The translations under genes were made by a program, and so were the position numbers. 64,000 nt of DNA from Phormidesmis priestleyi BC1401 (GTDB taxonomy: Bacteria; Cyanobacteriota; Cyanobacteriia; Leptolyngbyales; Leptolyngbyaceae): the NCBI RefSeq assembly GCF_001650195.1, contig NZ_LXYR01000025.1, forward strand, positions 1 to 64,000. The letters run 5' to 3'. This document shows positions 9,187-18,629 of this stretch, piece by piece. Every line of letters begins with the position of its first letter. The first letter of the stretch is position 1. The notes under the pieces are model-generated. The model did no database searches. It had not been told where the DNA came from and saw nothing but the letters and a program-made list of their open reading frames with translations.

Positions 9187-9378
9187 TCAAACATCGACCG
9201 TTCCGGCTGTTCCAGCTAAGAGTGCGGCGATCGCACCAAGGACAATGTTAGCTGTCGTGTATCGAGTACTGTTGCGCTTGAGGAGATTCTTTTGCGTTTG
9301 CGCTTTTTCGAGGCTGCTAGAGATTTGTTCCCTCATTACATCCAGTTGTCTTGCCGGATCAGTAGAATTTGTGTTCAT
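9187..9378 (-). CDS. Small membrane protein of unknown function
   Basis: This 63-aa frame begins MNTNSTDPARQLDVMREQI, followed by a charged, probably helical region (LEKAQTQKNLLKRNS) and a hydrophobic segment [17 protein letters not shown] that could span the membrane. The composition resembles small conserved cyanobacterial proteins. The chain ends directly after the hydrophobic segment, so it may be a shortened copy of a longer family; I cannot tell from this sequence alone. Confidence 0.5.
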   Translation of the reverse strand: MNTNSTDPARQLDVMREQISSSLEKAQTQKNLLKRNSTRYTTANIVLGAIAALLAGTAGTVDV

Positions 9379-9439
9379 GGGTTTTTCTTCAAGACCTAAA
9401 ATTTGTCTCTTGCAATATCTAGTGTAGTGGTGAAACAGA

Positions 9440-11291
9440 CTACAGATAATAGTGAACCGTGGTCACGACTCGACTTTTCTTCGTCCGCAAGGCTGCTTTG
9501 AGAAATAAAGTCGTCTGGTTGTGCAAAACGCTTTCCCACCAACGACGGGGCACAAAGGCAGGAATGATAATCGTAGACAGCACATCGGGGTGTTGGTCTT
9601 CAAAGTCGCTGACGAACTGTAGGATTGGCGTAACGACCGATCGATAAGGCGACTCTAAAATATAGAGGTCAATATCAGACTCTAATTCCTGCCATCGCGT
9701 TTGCAGTTTTTCGCGATTAGTTGAGCCAGTGTCTACATGAATCGCGACGACTTCATCTCCAATACTCCGCGCATAGTCTAATGCCTCAACGGTGCCCCGG
9801 TGCAGTTGACCGACGATGACGATCGCCGGATGCGTTGCGAGTGCGCCTTTGGGTCGCGTCATATAGCTGCGAGGTGCCAATTCCTGAATGCTGAGACGGT
9901 TTGCCACATATTGATAGTGCTTCCGAATGCTCACAAACAGCCACACAAAAAGCGGAATCGCCAGCACAACGATCCAAGCTCCGATCGCAAACTTCGTCCA
10001 GACTACAATGACCAGCACAACTGCTGTTGCTAAGGCTCCTAGCCCATTCATCACGGCACTGGCTTGCCATCCGCGCTCTTTGCCTTCATACCAGTGAATC
10101 ACCATTCCCGCCTGAGACAGCGTGAAAGAGGTAAACACCCCAACTGCATAGAGAGGAATAATCGCAGTCGTGTCACCCCGAAACACCACAATTAGCACGG
10201 CAGCACAAATACTGAGCAGCAAAATTCCGTTTGAGTAGACGAGGCGATCGCCCAATAGCGCCAACTGCCGAGGCAAGAATCCATCGCGTGCCAAAAAGTA
10301 GCAGAGACGCGGAAAATCTGCATAACTGGTGTTGGCTGCCAACAACAAAATCGCCGGAGTCGCAAACAAAATCAGGAAATAATAGAGGGGCGAGATGCCA
10401 AAAATCTGCCGACTCAGCAGCGATAAAACTGTTTCTGATTCGTTAGGCACCAGTTGATAAATGTGGGCAAGATAGGTGATGCCCAAGAACATCAGACCCA
10501 GAATAACGCCCAGATAAAGGAGCGTCTGACGTGCATTGATCCACTCTGGCGGCTTAAACGCCAGCACTCCATCTGAGATCGCTTCAACTCCCGTCAGTGC
10601 CGTACAGCCCGCCGCAAACGCTCTCAAAATCAAAAACAAACTCAGTTGCTCAGTGACTTTATGCACGGTTTCGGCAGGCGGGATCGGCGTGAGTTGTCCT
10701 GTAACTTGGTTAAACATTCCGACCCCGATCAACACAAAAATGCTGACGATAAAGGCATAAGTCGGCACCATAAAAATGCGCCCTGACTCTTTTACGCCTC
10801 TTAAGTTCGTCAACATCAGCAAAAAGATGGCAACCAGACACAACTCGACGGTGAACGGACGCAGCACGGGAACCGCAGACACAAAGTTATCGATTCCGGC
10901 TGAGACGCTAACCGCCACTGTGAGAATGTAGTCAATGATCAGTGAGGCACCCGCGATTAAGCCCGACAGCAGCCCCAAATTGCCACGGGCAACAATAGTA
11001 AGATCCACCCCCCTTGGGATAAGCGCGAATCGTCTGCCGATAAGACAGGATGACTAGAACTAATAGCACTACGATCGCCCCCGCGATCGGCACCGAAAAC
11101 CCTAAGATGCCTGCCCCCGATCCCGCTGCAACTAAAACGATCAGGGTTTCTTGAGTCGCATAAGCAACCGATGAGAGCGCATCTGAAGAAAGCACGGCTA
11201 GGGCGGCGGCTTTGGTTAATCGCTCTTCGTCGTGGGCACTGGTTGGTAGCGTTTTACCCAATAAAAACTGCTTGACTTGAGAGAACGTCAT
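9440..11291 (-). pseudogene. APC-superfamily amino acid permease with C-terminal Usp-like domain, broken by one frameshift
   Basis: Two overlapping frames make one protein of about 615 aa. The first part (start 11291) runs through LSSDALSSVAYATQE to AYPKGGGSY; the second (to 9440) resumes with IVARGNLGLLSGLIAGASLI and carries the remaining membrane helices and a cytoplasmic tail (AIVIVGQLHRGTVEALDYARSIGDE) like a universal-stress domain. The break is near 10996-11000, where one extra T in TCTTACTATTGTT destroys the conserved GGGSYIVAR. Deleting one base restores the full reading frame. Either a recent mutation or an assembly error is possible. The family imports amino acids or related solutes. 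Confidence 0.8.
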
Positions 11292-11518
11292 GGAAAGAAG
11301 CCACCTTCAGTTTTGAAGAAGAGATGGGTGAGTGAGAGGCGTGTGTCAGAAGATTCATACTTCAGGACGTTGCGATCATAGACCAGATAGAGGAAGGGAA
11401 ACTGCGTAATTACTGCATATCATCTCAGTTAGCTAATCTTCCGGTAGATTCAATCTTGTCAAGACCTCACTAGAATTCAGAATATCCCTCTTGAAATGGA
11501 TGAAGGGTCAGGCTAAAG

Positions 11519-12124
11519 ATGAGTTCACTGCGCGATCGCTTTAATCAATTTACTGGCAAAACTCGATTTGTCGTCTGCCGTCTATTTATCCACTTGGCTG
11601 GTCAAGAAGTCGCTCCGCTGCTGGGAGTGCTTAATCAGGCAGCGCGGCAAGCGGTGGATGCAGAAGGAGAGATGCAGGTTTTGGGCGAAGGGCTGGTCGA
11701 GATTTGTCAAAGCCTTTTGCAATATCAAACTTACTGGCAGTCTGCGGGCAACGAAGGCGACGTGTTTTGGAGCGAGGGTGAAGCCGGAGATTATGTGAAC
11801 GAGTTGTTTACAGATTCTGCCCAACGCTATTTGAGTGCGCCCGAACTGGAAGACGCGTCTGGGCAACCTGTTGATCCGCTCTCGTTGCCCGTGACTCAGA
11901 ATTTGATTGTGATGATCACGATCGCCGCAGAAGGTGAGGTTCCTGACCTGGAAACCGATCTTGCCAGCGTCCGGGCTTTAGAGACAGGATTAAAGTCAAT
12001 CATCAATCTGCACTATCAAGAGCGCTTACAGGCGGTTCAGGTTCATTTCTCCCCAGCGAGACTCGGCGAAGAACTTGACCCTGACCAGCTTCTAGAGTTT
12101 TTCCCAGAATTGATTCCCCTATAG
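11519..12124 (+). CDS. DUF1517 family protein
   Basis: This 201-aa soluble protein shows the C-terminal pattern of DUF1517: LIVMITIAAEGEVPDL, then ERLQAVQVHFSPA, and LDPDQLLEFFPELIPL at the end. The family is conserved in cyanobacteria and plastids, and its function is not established. A start at ATG 11519 fits. The downstream lipoprotein gene begins within about 50 bp on the same strand, so the two may be cotranscribed. Confidence 0.75.
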   Translation: MSSLRDRFNQFTGKTRFVVCRLFIHLAGQEVAPLLGVLNQAARQAVDAEGEMQVLGEGLVEICQSLLQYQTYWQSAGNEGDVFWSEGEAGDYVNELFTDSAQRYLSAPELEDASGQPVDPLSLPVTQNLIVMITIAAEGEVPDLETDLASVRALETGLKSIINLHYQERLQAVQVHFSPARLGEELDPDQLLEFFPELIPL

Positions 12125-12174
12125 CTAATTCTTAGAGTATGTCTTCTCCACCATTCACTTCCTGTTTAAAGTCT

Positions 12175-13038
12175 ATGTTCCGCCGACTTTTACTCCTTTC
12201 TATGACTGCCGCCTTGTGTCTAACGACGGTTGCGTGTGGTTCTCCTGGAGATTCACAAGTTAATGGACAGGGCAACCGTCCTGCTAACACTCGCACTGAG
12301 CAGACTCGCCTTCCTGATGGGCAATATTCGGTTCAGCAAGCGACCTACAACGATGGAGATGGAGAATACACGGTTTTGCTGCTAAACACACAACCGGGCG
12401 TTCCCTCATCCTTCCGCACCCAAAACTTGCCGCTCGCTCAGTTAACTCCCGATGAAGTCAAAGCGGGGCAAAAAAATTATCTCAAAGTTGAGAACAATCA
12501 GGCATCGCTGCACATTCCTGAAGATTTCAAAATTGAGTATGTTCACAACGTCGCTGAAAATGTGACAAACCCTCAAACGGGACAAACCGAGACGAGAATT
12601 GTCCGTCAAGAGCCAAGCTTTTGGAGTCCGTTTGCTGGAGCGGTAGCCGGAGGGATCGCAGGTCAAGCGATCGGAAGTCTTCTCTTTCGTCCTCAATACT
12701 ATGTTCCGCCCGTCTATCAAGCAGGTCGCCCACTGACTGGGTTTGGAGGCTATGGCAGCAGCTATGGTCAGGCGGTCGATCGCTATCAGCAGCGATATCA
12801 GGCTCCTCCTGCCGCCGTGCGAAACCGCACAACCTTCCGCTCTACGGGACGCATCAACACCCCGTCCTACAACAATCCTGGAGTCAGCCGTCCCTCGATC
12901 GGAAATGGTCGCCCTACTGGGTCTGGTTACGGCTCTAGCAATCTGCGCCGCTCTACTGGCTCTACTCCAAGCCGCGTCAACCGTCCTAGCTCGTTTGGCA
13001 GTGGGCGATCGCGAGCAGGCAGCAGCCGCAGACGCTAA
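12175..13038 (+). CDS. Lipoprotein with glycine/serine/arginine-rich tail
   Basis: The start is placed at ATG 12175, which gives an N terminus MFRRLLLLSMTAALCLTTVAC with a lipobox-like TVAC, so the product is probably a membrane-anchored lipoprotein. Residues in the middle (about 30-150) look globular, followed by a short glycine/alanine hydrophobic stretch (FAGAVAGGIAGQAIGSLLF) and a low-complexity tail full of S, G, R and N ending SSRRR. I do not recognise a specific family. A terminator follows at 13068. Confidence 0.7.
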   Translation: MFRRLLLLSMTAALCLTTVACGSPGDSQVNGQGNRPANTRTEQTRLPDGQYSVQQATYNDGDGEYTVLLLNTQPGVPSSFRTQNLPLAQLTPDEVKAGQKNYLKVENNQASLHIPEDFKIEYVHNVAENVTNPQTGQTETRIVRQEPSFWSPFAGAVAGGIAGQAIGSLLFRPQYYVPPVYQAGRPLTGFGGYGSSYGQAVDRYQQRYQAPPAAVRNRTTFRSTGRINTPSYNNPGVSRPSIGNGRPTGSGYGSSNLRRSTGSTPSRVNRPSSFGSGRSRAGSSRRR

Positions 13039-13067
13039 CGCCTCATTTATCCTTCACCCTTATTTTT

Positions 13068-13101
13068 CCCTGCGGTCAAATTAATCTCCGCAGGGTTTTT
13101 T
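13068..13101 (+). terminator. Intrinsic terminator after the lipoprotein gene
   Basis: CCCTGCGG and CCGCAGGG form a perfect 8-bp stem around a 12-nt loop, followed by TTTTTT. Confidence 0.88.
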
Positions 13102-13147
13102 ATGGGTATGTCAGAATGGTCATCTAGTACGACTTGAGTTCAAGCTT

Positions 13148-14677
13148 GTGATTGAGGTAGAAGTTCATCAGCAACTCCGCGCCTTTCTGCGAGAGCAGGG
13201 CGAACCCTATTGGTCTCACCATTTAACAATGGCTCGATTAGTGGCGCGTGCCCTACGGATCGGTCGCAGTGCTCTGATTCAAACCGGGGCACCGTCTGGC
13301 TATCATGGGCGCTATCGCCTCAGCTATCTGGTGCCGATTTTGATGTGGAAAGGGTCAGTGATTGTGGTAGCTCCCGAATCGGTTCAGCAACGGCTGCTGA
13401 TGGTTGAGATTCCACGGTTGCGACAGTGGATCGATACGCCCAAGCCGATTCGCACAGGCGATCGCTGGGTCAGTCCTGATTTTGAAGGAATTTTGCTCAC
13501 GACTCCAGAAGCTTGGTTAAGCGATCGACTCAACAATGAAGGCAGATTTCCGTCTGATATTCCGACCATTATTGACAACGTAGATGATCTCGAAAGCTGG
13601 GTGCGAAATCAACTCACGATCGATCTACAGCCTTCAGACTGGAATGATTTGATGTTGGCGTGTCCTGAACAGACCGAAGAGATTCGGGATGCACGGGTTC
13701 AATTGACGAAAACGATTTTTCATCATCCCGCCAATCCCTACGAGTGTTACTTAATTGAGCAATCCGAACAGGATATTCTCGATTCACTGGCTCAAATCCT
13801 TCCTTCCTCATTGCCCGATCGCTGGGGTAACTTTTTCGATCGCGTCCAGTCTGAAGAACAGCTTGTTTGGGCAACGATCGCCCGTCCGTTAGGGCAGTTT
13901 TCTCTCCACTGTGCCCCTATTGAAATCGCGTCGAGATTAACGTCGATTTGGTCGCAGCAGCCAACTGTTTTAATTGGCGGCGCACTGGATCTTGAATCGG
14001 ATGCCATGACTTATCGACAAAAATTAGGGTTGAGTCAAGATCTCACCTGTTTGAAATTTTCGCTCGATCGTCAAGATGACCTCATTCAGCTTTATCAGCC
14101 TGACGGCATTCCGATGCCCAACACGCCTCAATTTCAAGGAGGGTTGCTGCAAGAACTGCGATCGCTTCTGAGTGCCAGCACTGCCGTGCAAGGGCTATCG
14201 GTAATTTTGGTTGGTGATATGCCGCTCAAAGCCCAGGTAGGAAGCGTTTTGGCATCTGAGTTTGGCTCTAGAGTCCAAGTTGAGCGCACCTGTCTCGACG
14301 ACAACGGCATTTTAGTGACGGGCTGGGAATTTTGGCGAGAGCATCAGAGTGTGCTGCCTGCGCCCCGACTGTTGGCGATCGCGACTCTGCCCATTCCCTC
14401 GCTAGAAAATCCGCTGGTTGCTGGGCGGGTTGCTCACTACAAAAAGCTCCGTCAAGACTGGTTTCGGCTCTACTTATTTCCAGAAGCGTTGAGTGAATTG
14501 CAGCGCGCGATCGCTCCAGTTCGCGAATGTCAAGGAGTCGTTGCACTTCTAGACAGTCGAGTGATTCACCGCAGCTATGGCAATCAAGTTTTGGCAGCTC
14601 TTAGCCCTCTAGCGCGAATTAATTATCTAGATGCCAGCTTGTTTACAAATCTGCCAGGAACAGGTTGGCAAGATTAA
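13148..14677 (+). CDS. DinG/XPD-like helicase homologue with degenerate ATPase motifs
   Basis: The 509-aa layout follows DinG-type superfamily 2 helicases. The Walker A position reads QTGAPSGYHGRYRLSYL (residues 45-61) without the GKS/T lysine. The DEAH position reads TIIDNVDDLE (140-149). A C-terminal half has LPIPSLENPL and a late VVALLDSRVIHRSYGNQVL as in the helicase C2 domain. Related cyanobacterial proteins are often annotated as helicases. Loss of both ATP motifs suggests a non-catalytic DNA-binding or scaffold role, which is inference. The start is GTG 13148. Confidence 0.65.
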   Translation: MIEVEVHQQLRAFLREQGEPYWSHHLTMARLVARALRIGRSALIQTGAPSGYHGRYRLSYLVPILMWKGSVIVVAPESVQQRLLMVEIPRLRQWIDTPKPIRTGDRWVSPDFEGILLTTPEAWLSDRLNNEGRFPSDIPTIIDNVDDLESWVRNQLTIDLQPSDWNDLMLACPEQTEEIRDARVQLTKTIFHHPANPYECYLIEQSEQDILDSLAQILPSSLPDRWGNFFDRVQSEEQLVWATIARPLGQFSLHCAPIEIASRLTSIWSQQPTVLIGGALDLESDAMTYRQKLGLSQDLTCLKFSLDRQDDLIQLYQPDGIPMPNTPQFQGGLLQELRSLLSASTAVQGLSVILVGDMPLKAQVGSVLASEFGSRVQVERTCLDDNGILVTGWEFWREHQSVLPAPRLLAIATLPIPSLENPLVAGRVAHYKKLRQDWFRLYLFPEALSELQRAIAPVRECQGVVALLDSRVIHRSYGNQVLAALSPLARINYLDASLFTNLPGTGWQD

Positions 14678-14777
14678 CCTTCTAGCGCTTATTAAGATTC
14701 TTGACTTTCGAGACTGAAAATCGGTAAACCAGAAGCGCTATTATCAGGACAAATCCTTTATCTAAAAGCGAAGAACA

Positions 14778-14990
14778 ATGGGAGAAGCAAAGCGCCGTAA
14801 AGAATCTCTAGGAGAAAGCTATGGCAAAGAGTCCAATATTTCCCCCTGGCTGCCCGTCACCAAGACTCAGGCACAACAATTTGTCAAGTGGTCTTCTACA
14901 GGTGCTTGGATCGGCATTGTCGGTCTTGTGGCGGCTTGGGTCATAGTCCTTTTTGTCGGTCCTCTTTTTGGCTGGTGGCAAGTTGACTGA
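14778..14990 (+). CDS. DUF2839 small membrane protein
   Basis: This 70-aa protein starts MGEAKRRKESLGESYG, the hallmark of the cyanobacterial DUF2839 family, and has one transmembrane helix near the C terminus (WIGIVGLVAAWVIVLFVGP). It stands alone between noncoding stretches of about 100 and 290 bp. The function of the family is unknown. Confidence 0.85.
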   Translation: MGEAKRRKESLGESYGKESNISPWLPVTKTQAQQFVKWSSTGAWIGIVGLVAAWVIVLFVGPLFGWWQVD

Positions 14991-15283
14991 TTGAGCAGGA
15001 ACTTTAGAATAATAGAGTCGTCAAGACACTCTTAATTCTATAAAATCATGCTGCATCCGCAATTCTACAAAAAACCTGAAGACTGAGAGATTTGACCAGA
15101 CTTGTGATAGACGATACGTTGTGACTTTACATGACTCGTTACCATAGTATAGTGAAGTGTCTCTGAATGCTTTGCTAGCATTCGCTGGTATGTCTTTTTA
15201 GAGAGATAGCTCACTGCTTAAGAGTAGACCGTCAAATTTTTAATAAAGGGTTTAGAATTGGTTGTGGTGATTGGAGGACGATT

Positions 15284-15634
15284 GTGTTCTTAAGACTTGC
15301 AGAACAACACCGACAGTTTGTACAAGACCTCGTGATGAATCTCCAAGCGATGGCGATCGTGTTAGAGAATCGAGGTTATCTGGCTTCTTGCTATACCTGC
15401 GGCGGTCAGATGAATAGCGCTTCGTTTATGGTGAGTTTGGGAGACAACCACCTAATCCGTTTTTTGGTGTCGGATTATGGAATCACCTGGACGGAGATGC
15501 GTGACGATCGAGAGTTGATGAAGCTTGAAGGTGCCGAAGCTATCAGCCAGCTTCAAGAACTAGCTAATTTAGTCAAGTTCCACATTGAGCCTTCCGACTA
15601 TCGCCCTGCGGTTCCGGCACAAAGCCTTCACTAG
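15284..15634 (+). CDS. DUF1815 family protein
   Basis: The 116-aa protein begins MFLRLAEQHRQFVQDLVMNLQAMA and contains CYTCGG and FMVSLGDNHLIRFLVSDYGITW, as in the cyanobacterial DUF1815 family of unknown function. It starts at GTG 15284 with GGAGGA close upstream, a strong ribosome-binding site. A 290-bp gene-free region precedes it. Confidence 0.82.
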   Translation: MFLRLAEQHRQFVQDLVMNLQAMAIVLENRGYLASCYTCGGQMNSASFMVSLGDNHLIRFLVSDYGITWTEMRDDRELMKLEGAEAISQLQELANLVKFHIEPSDYRPAVPAQSLH

Positions 15635-16168
15635 GTTGTGTCAGACCGCTCTAGGTTTTCACTGAAGTTTAGAGAGCTGGTTTGATCCCCTCGGATGTCA
15701 GCTTTTGCCAATCCAACAGGATTAAAGCTTCCAGTGATAATCTGGATGGCGGGGTTATTCTTTCAACAGTTGATGTCCTTTGGAATCAGATCATTGGGCG
15801 CTTCGTAGCTGCTCCAATTTAATTCGTGACCTTCCCCCTTTGCCAAATAGCAGTACCCTTTTTTGAAGGCAACCCTATTTGTCTACGCTGCGTGACGCAA
15901 GGAAGCTTTTACTAAAGAGAATGTTCGACTTTATTGATCTGCTCTGAAGAAGTCCGGCGCTGTCTGCTGCAGTCAAGCTATCGTCAACTCTCTACGTCTC
16001 TTCAATGCGCGTGAGACAGGAGATGATCTCCCTACCTTGTTGCGATCCCAAATTCAGTGCTTTGGGTGAGGAAATTCAATCTCGAACTGCGATTCTTGGC
16101 ACTAAGTATTAAAAGTTTAGATCAGGCTGATGATGTACAGATTTCCTGCCTCATCAGAATCTAGCTGA
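15635..16168. other. Intergenic region without a recognisable gene
   Basis: About 530 bp have no convincing coding frame on either strand. Stops are frequent in all frames and no RNA gene is recognised. It could contain eroded coding sequence or the untranslated regions of the flanking genes. Confidence 0.4.
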
Positions 16169-16204
16169 TTGGGGTTTAGATGCTAGAACCAATCTAAACC
16201 CCAA
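16169..16204 (-). terminator. Perfect 13-bp hairpin beyond a small ORF
   Basis: TTGGGGTTTAGAT and ATCTAAACCCCAA pair without mismatch around a 10-nt loop, just after the stop of the minus-strand small ORF at 16211. There is no good T-tract on either side, so it may stabilise a transcript end rather than act as a classical terminator. Confidence 0.5.
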
Positions 16205-16210
16205 GTTGAG

Positions 16211-16387
16211 CTAATTTCTCGAAAAACGTCTGTCGTCTTTTACACGGATTGCGATCATCTGAAGTTCTTGCGAGTTCCAGCTTTGTGCTTGACGCGACCC
16301 AGATTGGTCATCAAGAAAATAGTCCTGATTTCCTAAGACGGTGATCGCGACCCAAGCAGTAACAAAAAGTGCAGCTAGAATAATCAT
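16211..16387 (-). CDS. Small membrane-anchored protein (58 aa)
   Basis: The frame starts at ATG 16387 with AGAGG a few bases upstream, a good ribosome-binding site. It encodes an N-terminal hydrophobic helix, MIILAALFVTAWVAITVLG, followed by a polar tail with SGSRQAQSWNSQELQ that ends RRFSRN. A strong hairpin follows the stop. No family is recognised. The ribosome-binding site and hairpin placement make it more likely than chance. Confidence 0.5.
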   Translation of the reverse strand: MIILAALFVTAWVAITVLGNQDYFLDDQSGSRQAQSWNSQELQMIAIRVKDDRRFSRN

Positions 16388-16676
16388 TGATGACCTCTTA
16401 AAGTTTTTATATCCTTATTATTAAGAAATATAACATATATTAATCAGCGATACAGTCTGCCTTTCGTCGAGTTTAAAGTTGCCAGTTGCTCACGCAAAAA
16501 CTGAGGGTAGCATATTATACTGAGAAGTAAGAAGTCTGCTGAGTCGAGTGTTTGAAGTTAAGAAGCCAGGGCACACTAAACATCATCGTCTAGTCTCAAG
16601 GCTAATTTAGCGTCTATCAGGAAGTGGCAGAACCGTTAAAACCGATCGTTAGTCTTTGCATAACTGATGCACGCGA

Positions 16677-17498
16677 ATGAACAAGCCTATCAAAAAATCA
16701 GACCCGATCGTCAAGCCCATTCCATCGGCTTCTTCTCAAGAATCTCAAGTTAAAAATATTCTCAATAAGCTACCTTCAGAAGCTAAGAATTGGGCAGAAA
16801 GCTTGCCTTGGAATCAGCGACGATATGTGCTTTCACTCTGCCACTTGCTCTGTGCAGCAACTCCTGATATCCAGGCAGAGTTTTTAGATGAATATACTGC
16901 CAATGGTTTGATCGCAAAGCTGGTTGAAAATCGAGAAGTCAAACAAAAAGTCAGAGACAATCTCAATCGATTTCACATTCACACCGAGTTGAGTGAAAGC
17001 TTTGTGAGAAGCTACATTCGACAATTTTATATTCACTCAGCCCAAGACGCTCGTAGAACGCCCGATTTGTTTTTAGAATCAGCCCTTCGGATCGTTGCCA
17101 GCACTGAAGAACGCAGCAATATCTTGAACTACATTTTGGGATTTGAACTGATCAAAATGATGTTCACAATGAGTTGGCTACAGCACGAAAAACTTTATCG
17201 GCTGCAAAAAAATCAAGAAGAGTTTATCGAAACCTATATTAAGCCAATTCGACACGCCCATCGAGTTAATAAAATCATCGTGCCGCGAGACGAAAAATTA
17301 TTCTTCGCACGACGAGACTACTTTGTCCAAAAACCCAAGCTTTCAGATAAAAAATTAGTAGAGCTAGCGATCGCCACCTTCACGACAGAAGTGACGACAA
17401 GCTTTGGGTTTTCAATCATTCGCCATGCTCATTCGTTTGACTTTGACTACGAGGAGATTTTCTCAAACGAGCAAGAACCGATTTTTCCAAACTCCTAA
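16677..17498 (+). CDS. Conserved-looking protein of unknown function
   Basis: This 273-aa soluble, largely helical protein starts at ATG 16677. Notable segments are AKNWAESLPWNQRRYVLSLCHLL (shortened here), SFVRSYIRQFYIHSAQDARRTPDLFLESALRI, and IKPIRHAHRVNKIIVPRDEKLFF; no enzyme motif is visible. It is convergent with pyrB, whose stop is only about 10 bp away. I do not recognise a family; codon use matches its neighbours. Confidence 0.7.
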   Translation: MNKPIKKSDPIVKPIPSASSQESQVKNILNKLPSEAKNWAESLPWNQRRYVLSLCHLLCAATPDIQAEFLDEYTANGLIAKLVENREVKQKVRDNLNRFHIHTELSESFVRSYIRQFYIHSAQDARRTPDLFLESALRIVASTEERSNILNYILGFELIKMMFTMSWLQHEKLYRLQKNQEEFIETYIKPIRHAHRVNKIIVPRDEKLFFARRDYFVQKPKLSDKKLVELAIATFTTEVTTSFGFSIIRHAHSFDFDYEEIFSNEQEPIFPNS

Positions 17499-17508
17499 AA
17501 AGCAACTT

Positions 17509-18513
17509 CTAAGCAACTTTGCCGCCTCCCATCAGGTAGAGCAACGCCATCCGCACTGCAACGCCGCTAGTCACCTGCTGCGAAATCAAACTAAACTGGG
17601 GATCATCCATCAAATCAGAGCTAATTTCTACCCCCCGGTTGACCGGACCGGGATGAAGAACTTTGACCTCTGGCTTGCACCGCTTGAGACGATCGCGCGT
17701 GATGCCAAACTGCTGATGATATTCTCGCAAACTCGGTAGCAGATGACTGGTCATTCGCTCTTTTTGCAGCCGCAGCGTCATCACAAAATCAGCATCTTCA
17801 AGCGCTGGGTCAAGCGCCCAGTGTAGAAAAAGCTGGCGAGGCTTGGCAGCAGACTGATTATCTGAGTCTGTGACGTACTCAGCAAACCACTTGGGCAACA
17901 GCGTCGGCGGAGCCGCTAAATGAACTTCAGCCCCGCTTGCGGTCAGACTCCAAATGTTAGACCGGGCAACGCGAGAATGGAGAATATCACCCACGATCGC
18001 GATTTTTTTTCCCTCTAACAGCGACAGCGTTGGCTGCTCAGAATCTAACAGCGTACAGATGGTAAATAAGTCTAGAAGCGCCTGAGAAGGATGCTCGTGC
18101 TGACCGTCTCCCGCATTGAGAACCCCAACTCGAACCCCCAAACGGTCCATTTCGGCGGCGATCGCTTGCGGCACTCCCGCTTCTTTGTGACGAATCACCA
18201 TCATGTCAGTGCCCATCGCTAGATACGTTTTTGCCGTGTCGAGAATCGTTTCTCCTTTCGACAGGGAAGACGTTCCGGCAGCAAAGTTAATCGTGTCGGC
18301 AGATAGGCGTTTGGCGGCTAGCTCAAAGCTGCTGCGAGTGCGAGTAGACGACTCAAAAAACAGATTGGCGACGACCTGCCCCTGTAGCGTGGGCACCTTC
18401 TTAGTCCGGCGCGACAGCACCTCTCGAAAGCTGCTAGCCGTCTGCAAAACGACATCATACTCAGCTTGAGAAAAGTCAGCGAGGGAGAGAATGTGGCGAC
18501 GAGTCCAAACCAT
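17509..18513 (-). CDS. pyrB: Aspartate carbamoyltransferase, catalytic subunit
   Basis: The enzyme joins carbamoyl phosphate and aspartate in pyrimidine synthesis. It shows the carbamoyl-phosphate site [10 protein letters not shown] (residues 55-64), the [10 protein letters not shown] motif, and [12 protein letters not shown] for aspartate binding. The 334 aa are normal. The start ATG at 18513 lies close to the divergent gene at 18630. No regulatory subunit gene is adjacent. Confidence 0.95.
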   Translation of the reverse strand: MVWTRRHILSLADFSQAEYDVVLQTASSFREVLSRRTKKVPTLQGQVVANLFFESSTRTRSSFELAAKRLSADTINFAAGTSSLSKGETILDTAKTYLAMGTDMMVIRHKEAGVPQAIAAEMDRLGVRVGVLNAGDGQHEHPSQALLDLFTICTLLDSEQPTLSLLEGKKIAIVGDILHSRVARSNIWSLTASGAEVHLAAPPTLLPKWFAEYVTDSDNQSAAKPRQLFLHWALDPALEDADFVMTLRLQKERMTSHLLPSLREYHQQFGITRDRLKRCKPEVKVLHPGPVNRGVEISSDLMDDPQFSLISQQVTSGVAVRMALLYLMGGGKVA

Positions 18514-18629
18514 TGAAGGGGTGCGTGAGAGAACAACTCACCATTCATAACGCAAAACGATCGTCCCAACAACCCACGTCTAGATTTCCTCGAAAGAAGT
18601 ATGCTTGTACTTATTCGACGATCGCTTGC

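Noticed and set aside
9122-9427. Plus-strand frame of 101 codons after the pentapeptide gene
   Set aside because: It lies opposite the better small membrane protein at 9187-9378 and shows no domain or ribosome-binding site.
17404-17739. Frame of 111 codons crossing the 3' end of pyrB
   Set aside because: It is a shadow of two convergent genes; no own start signal.
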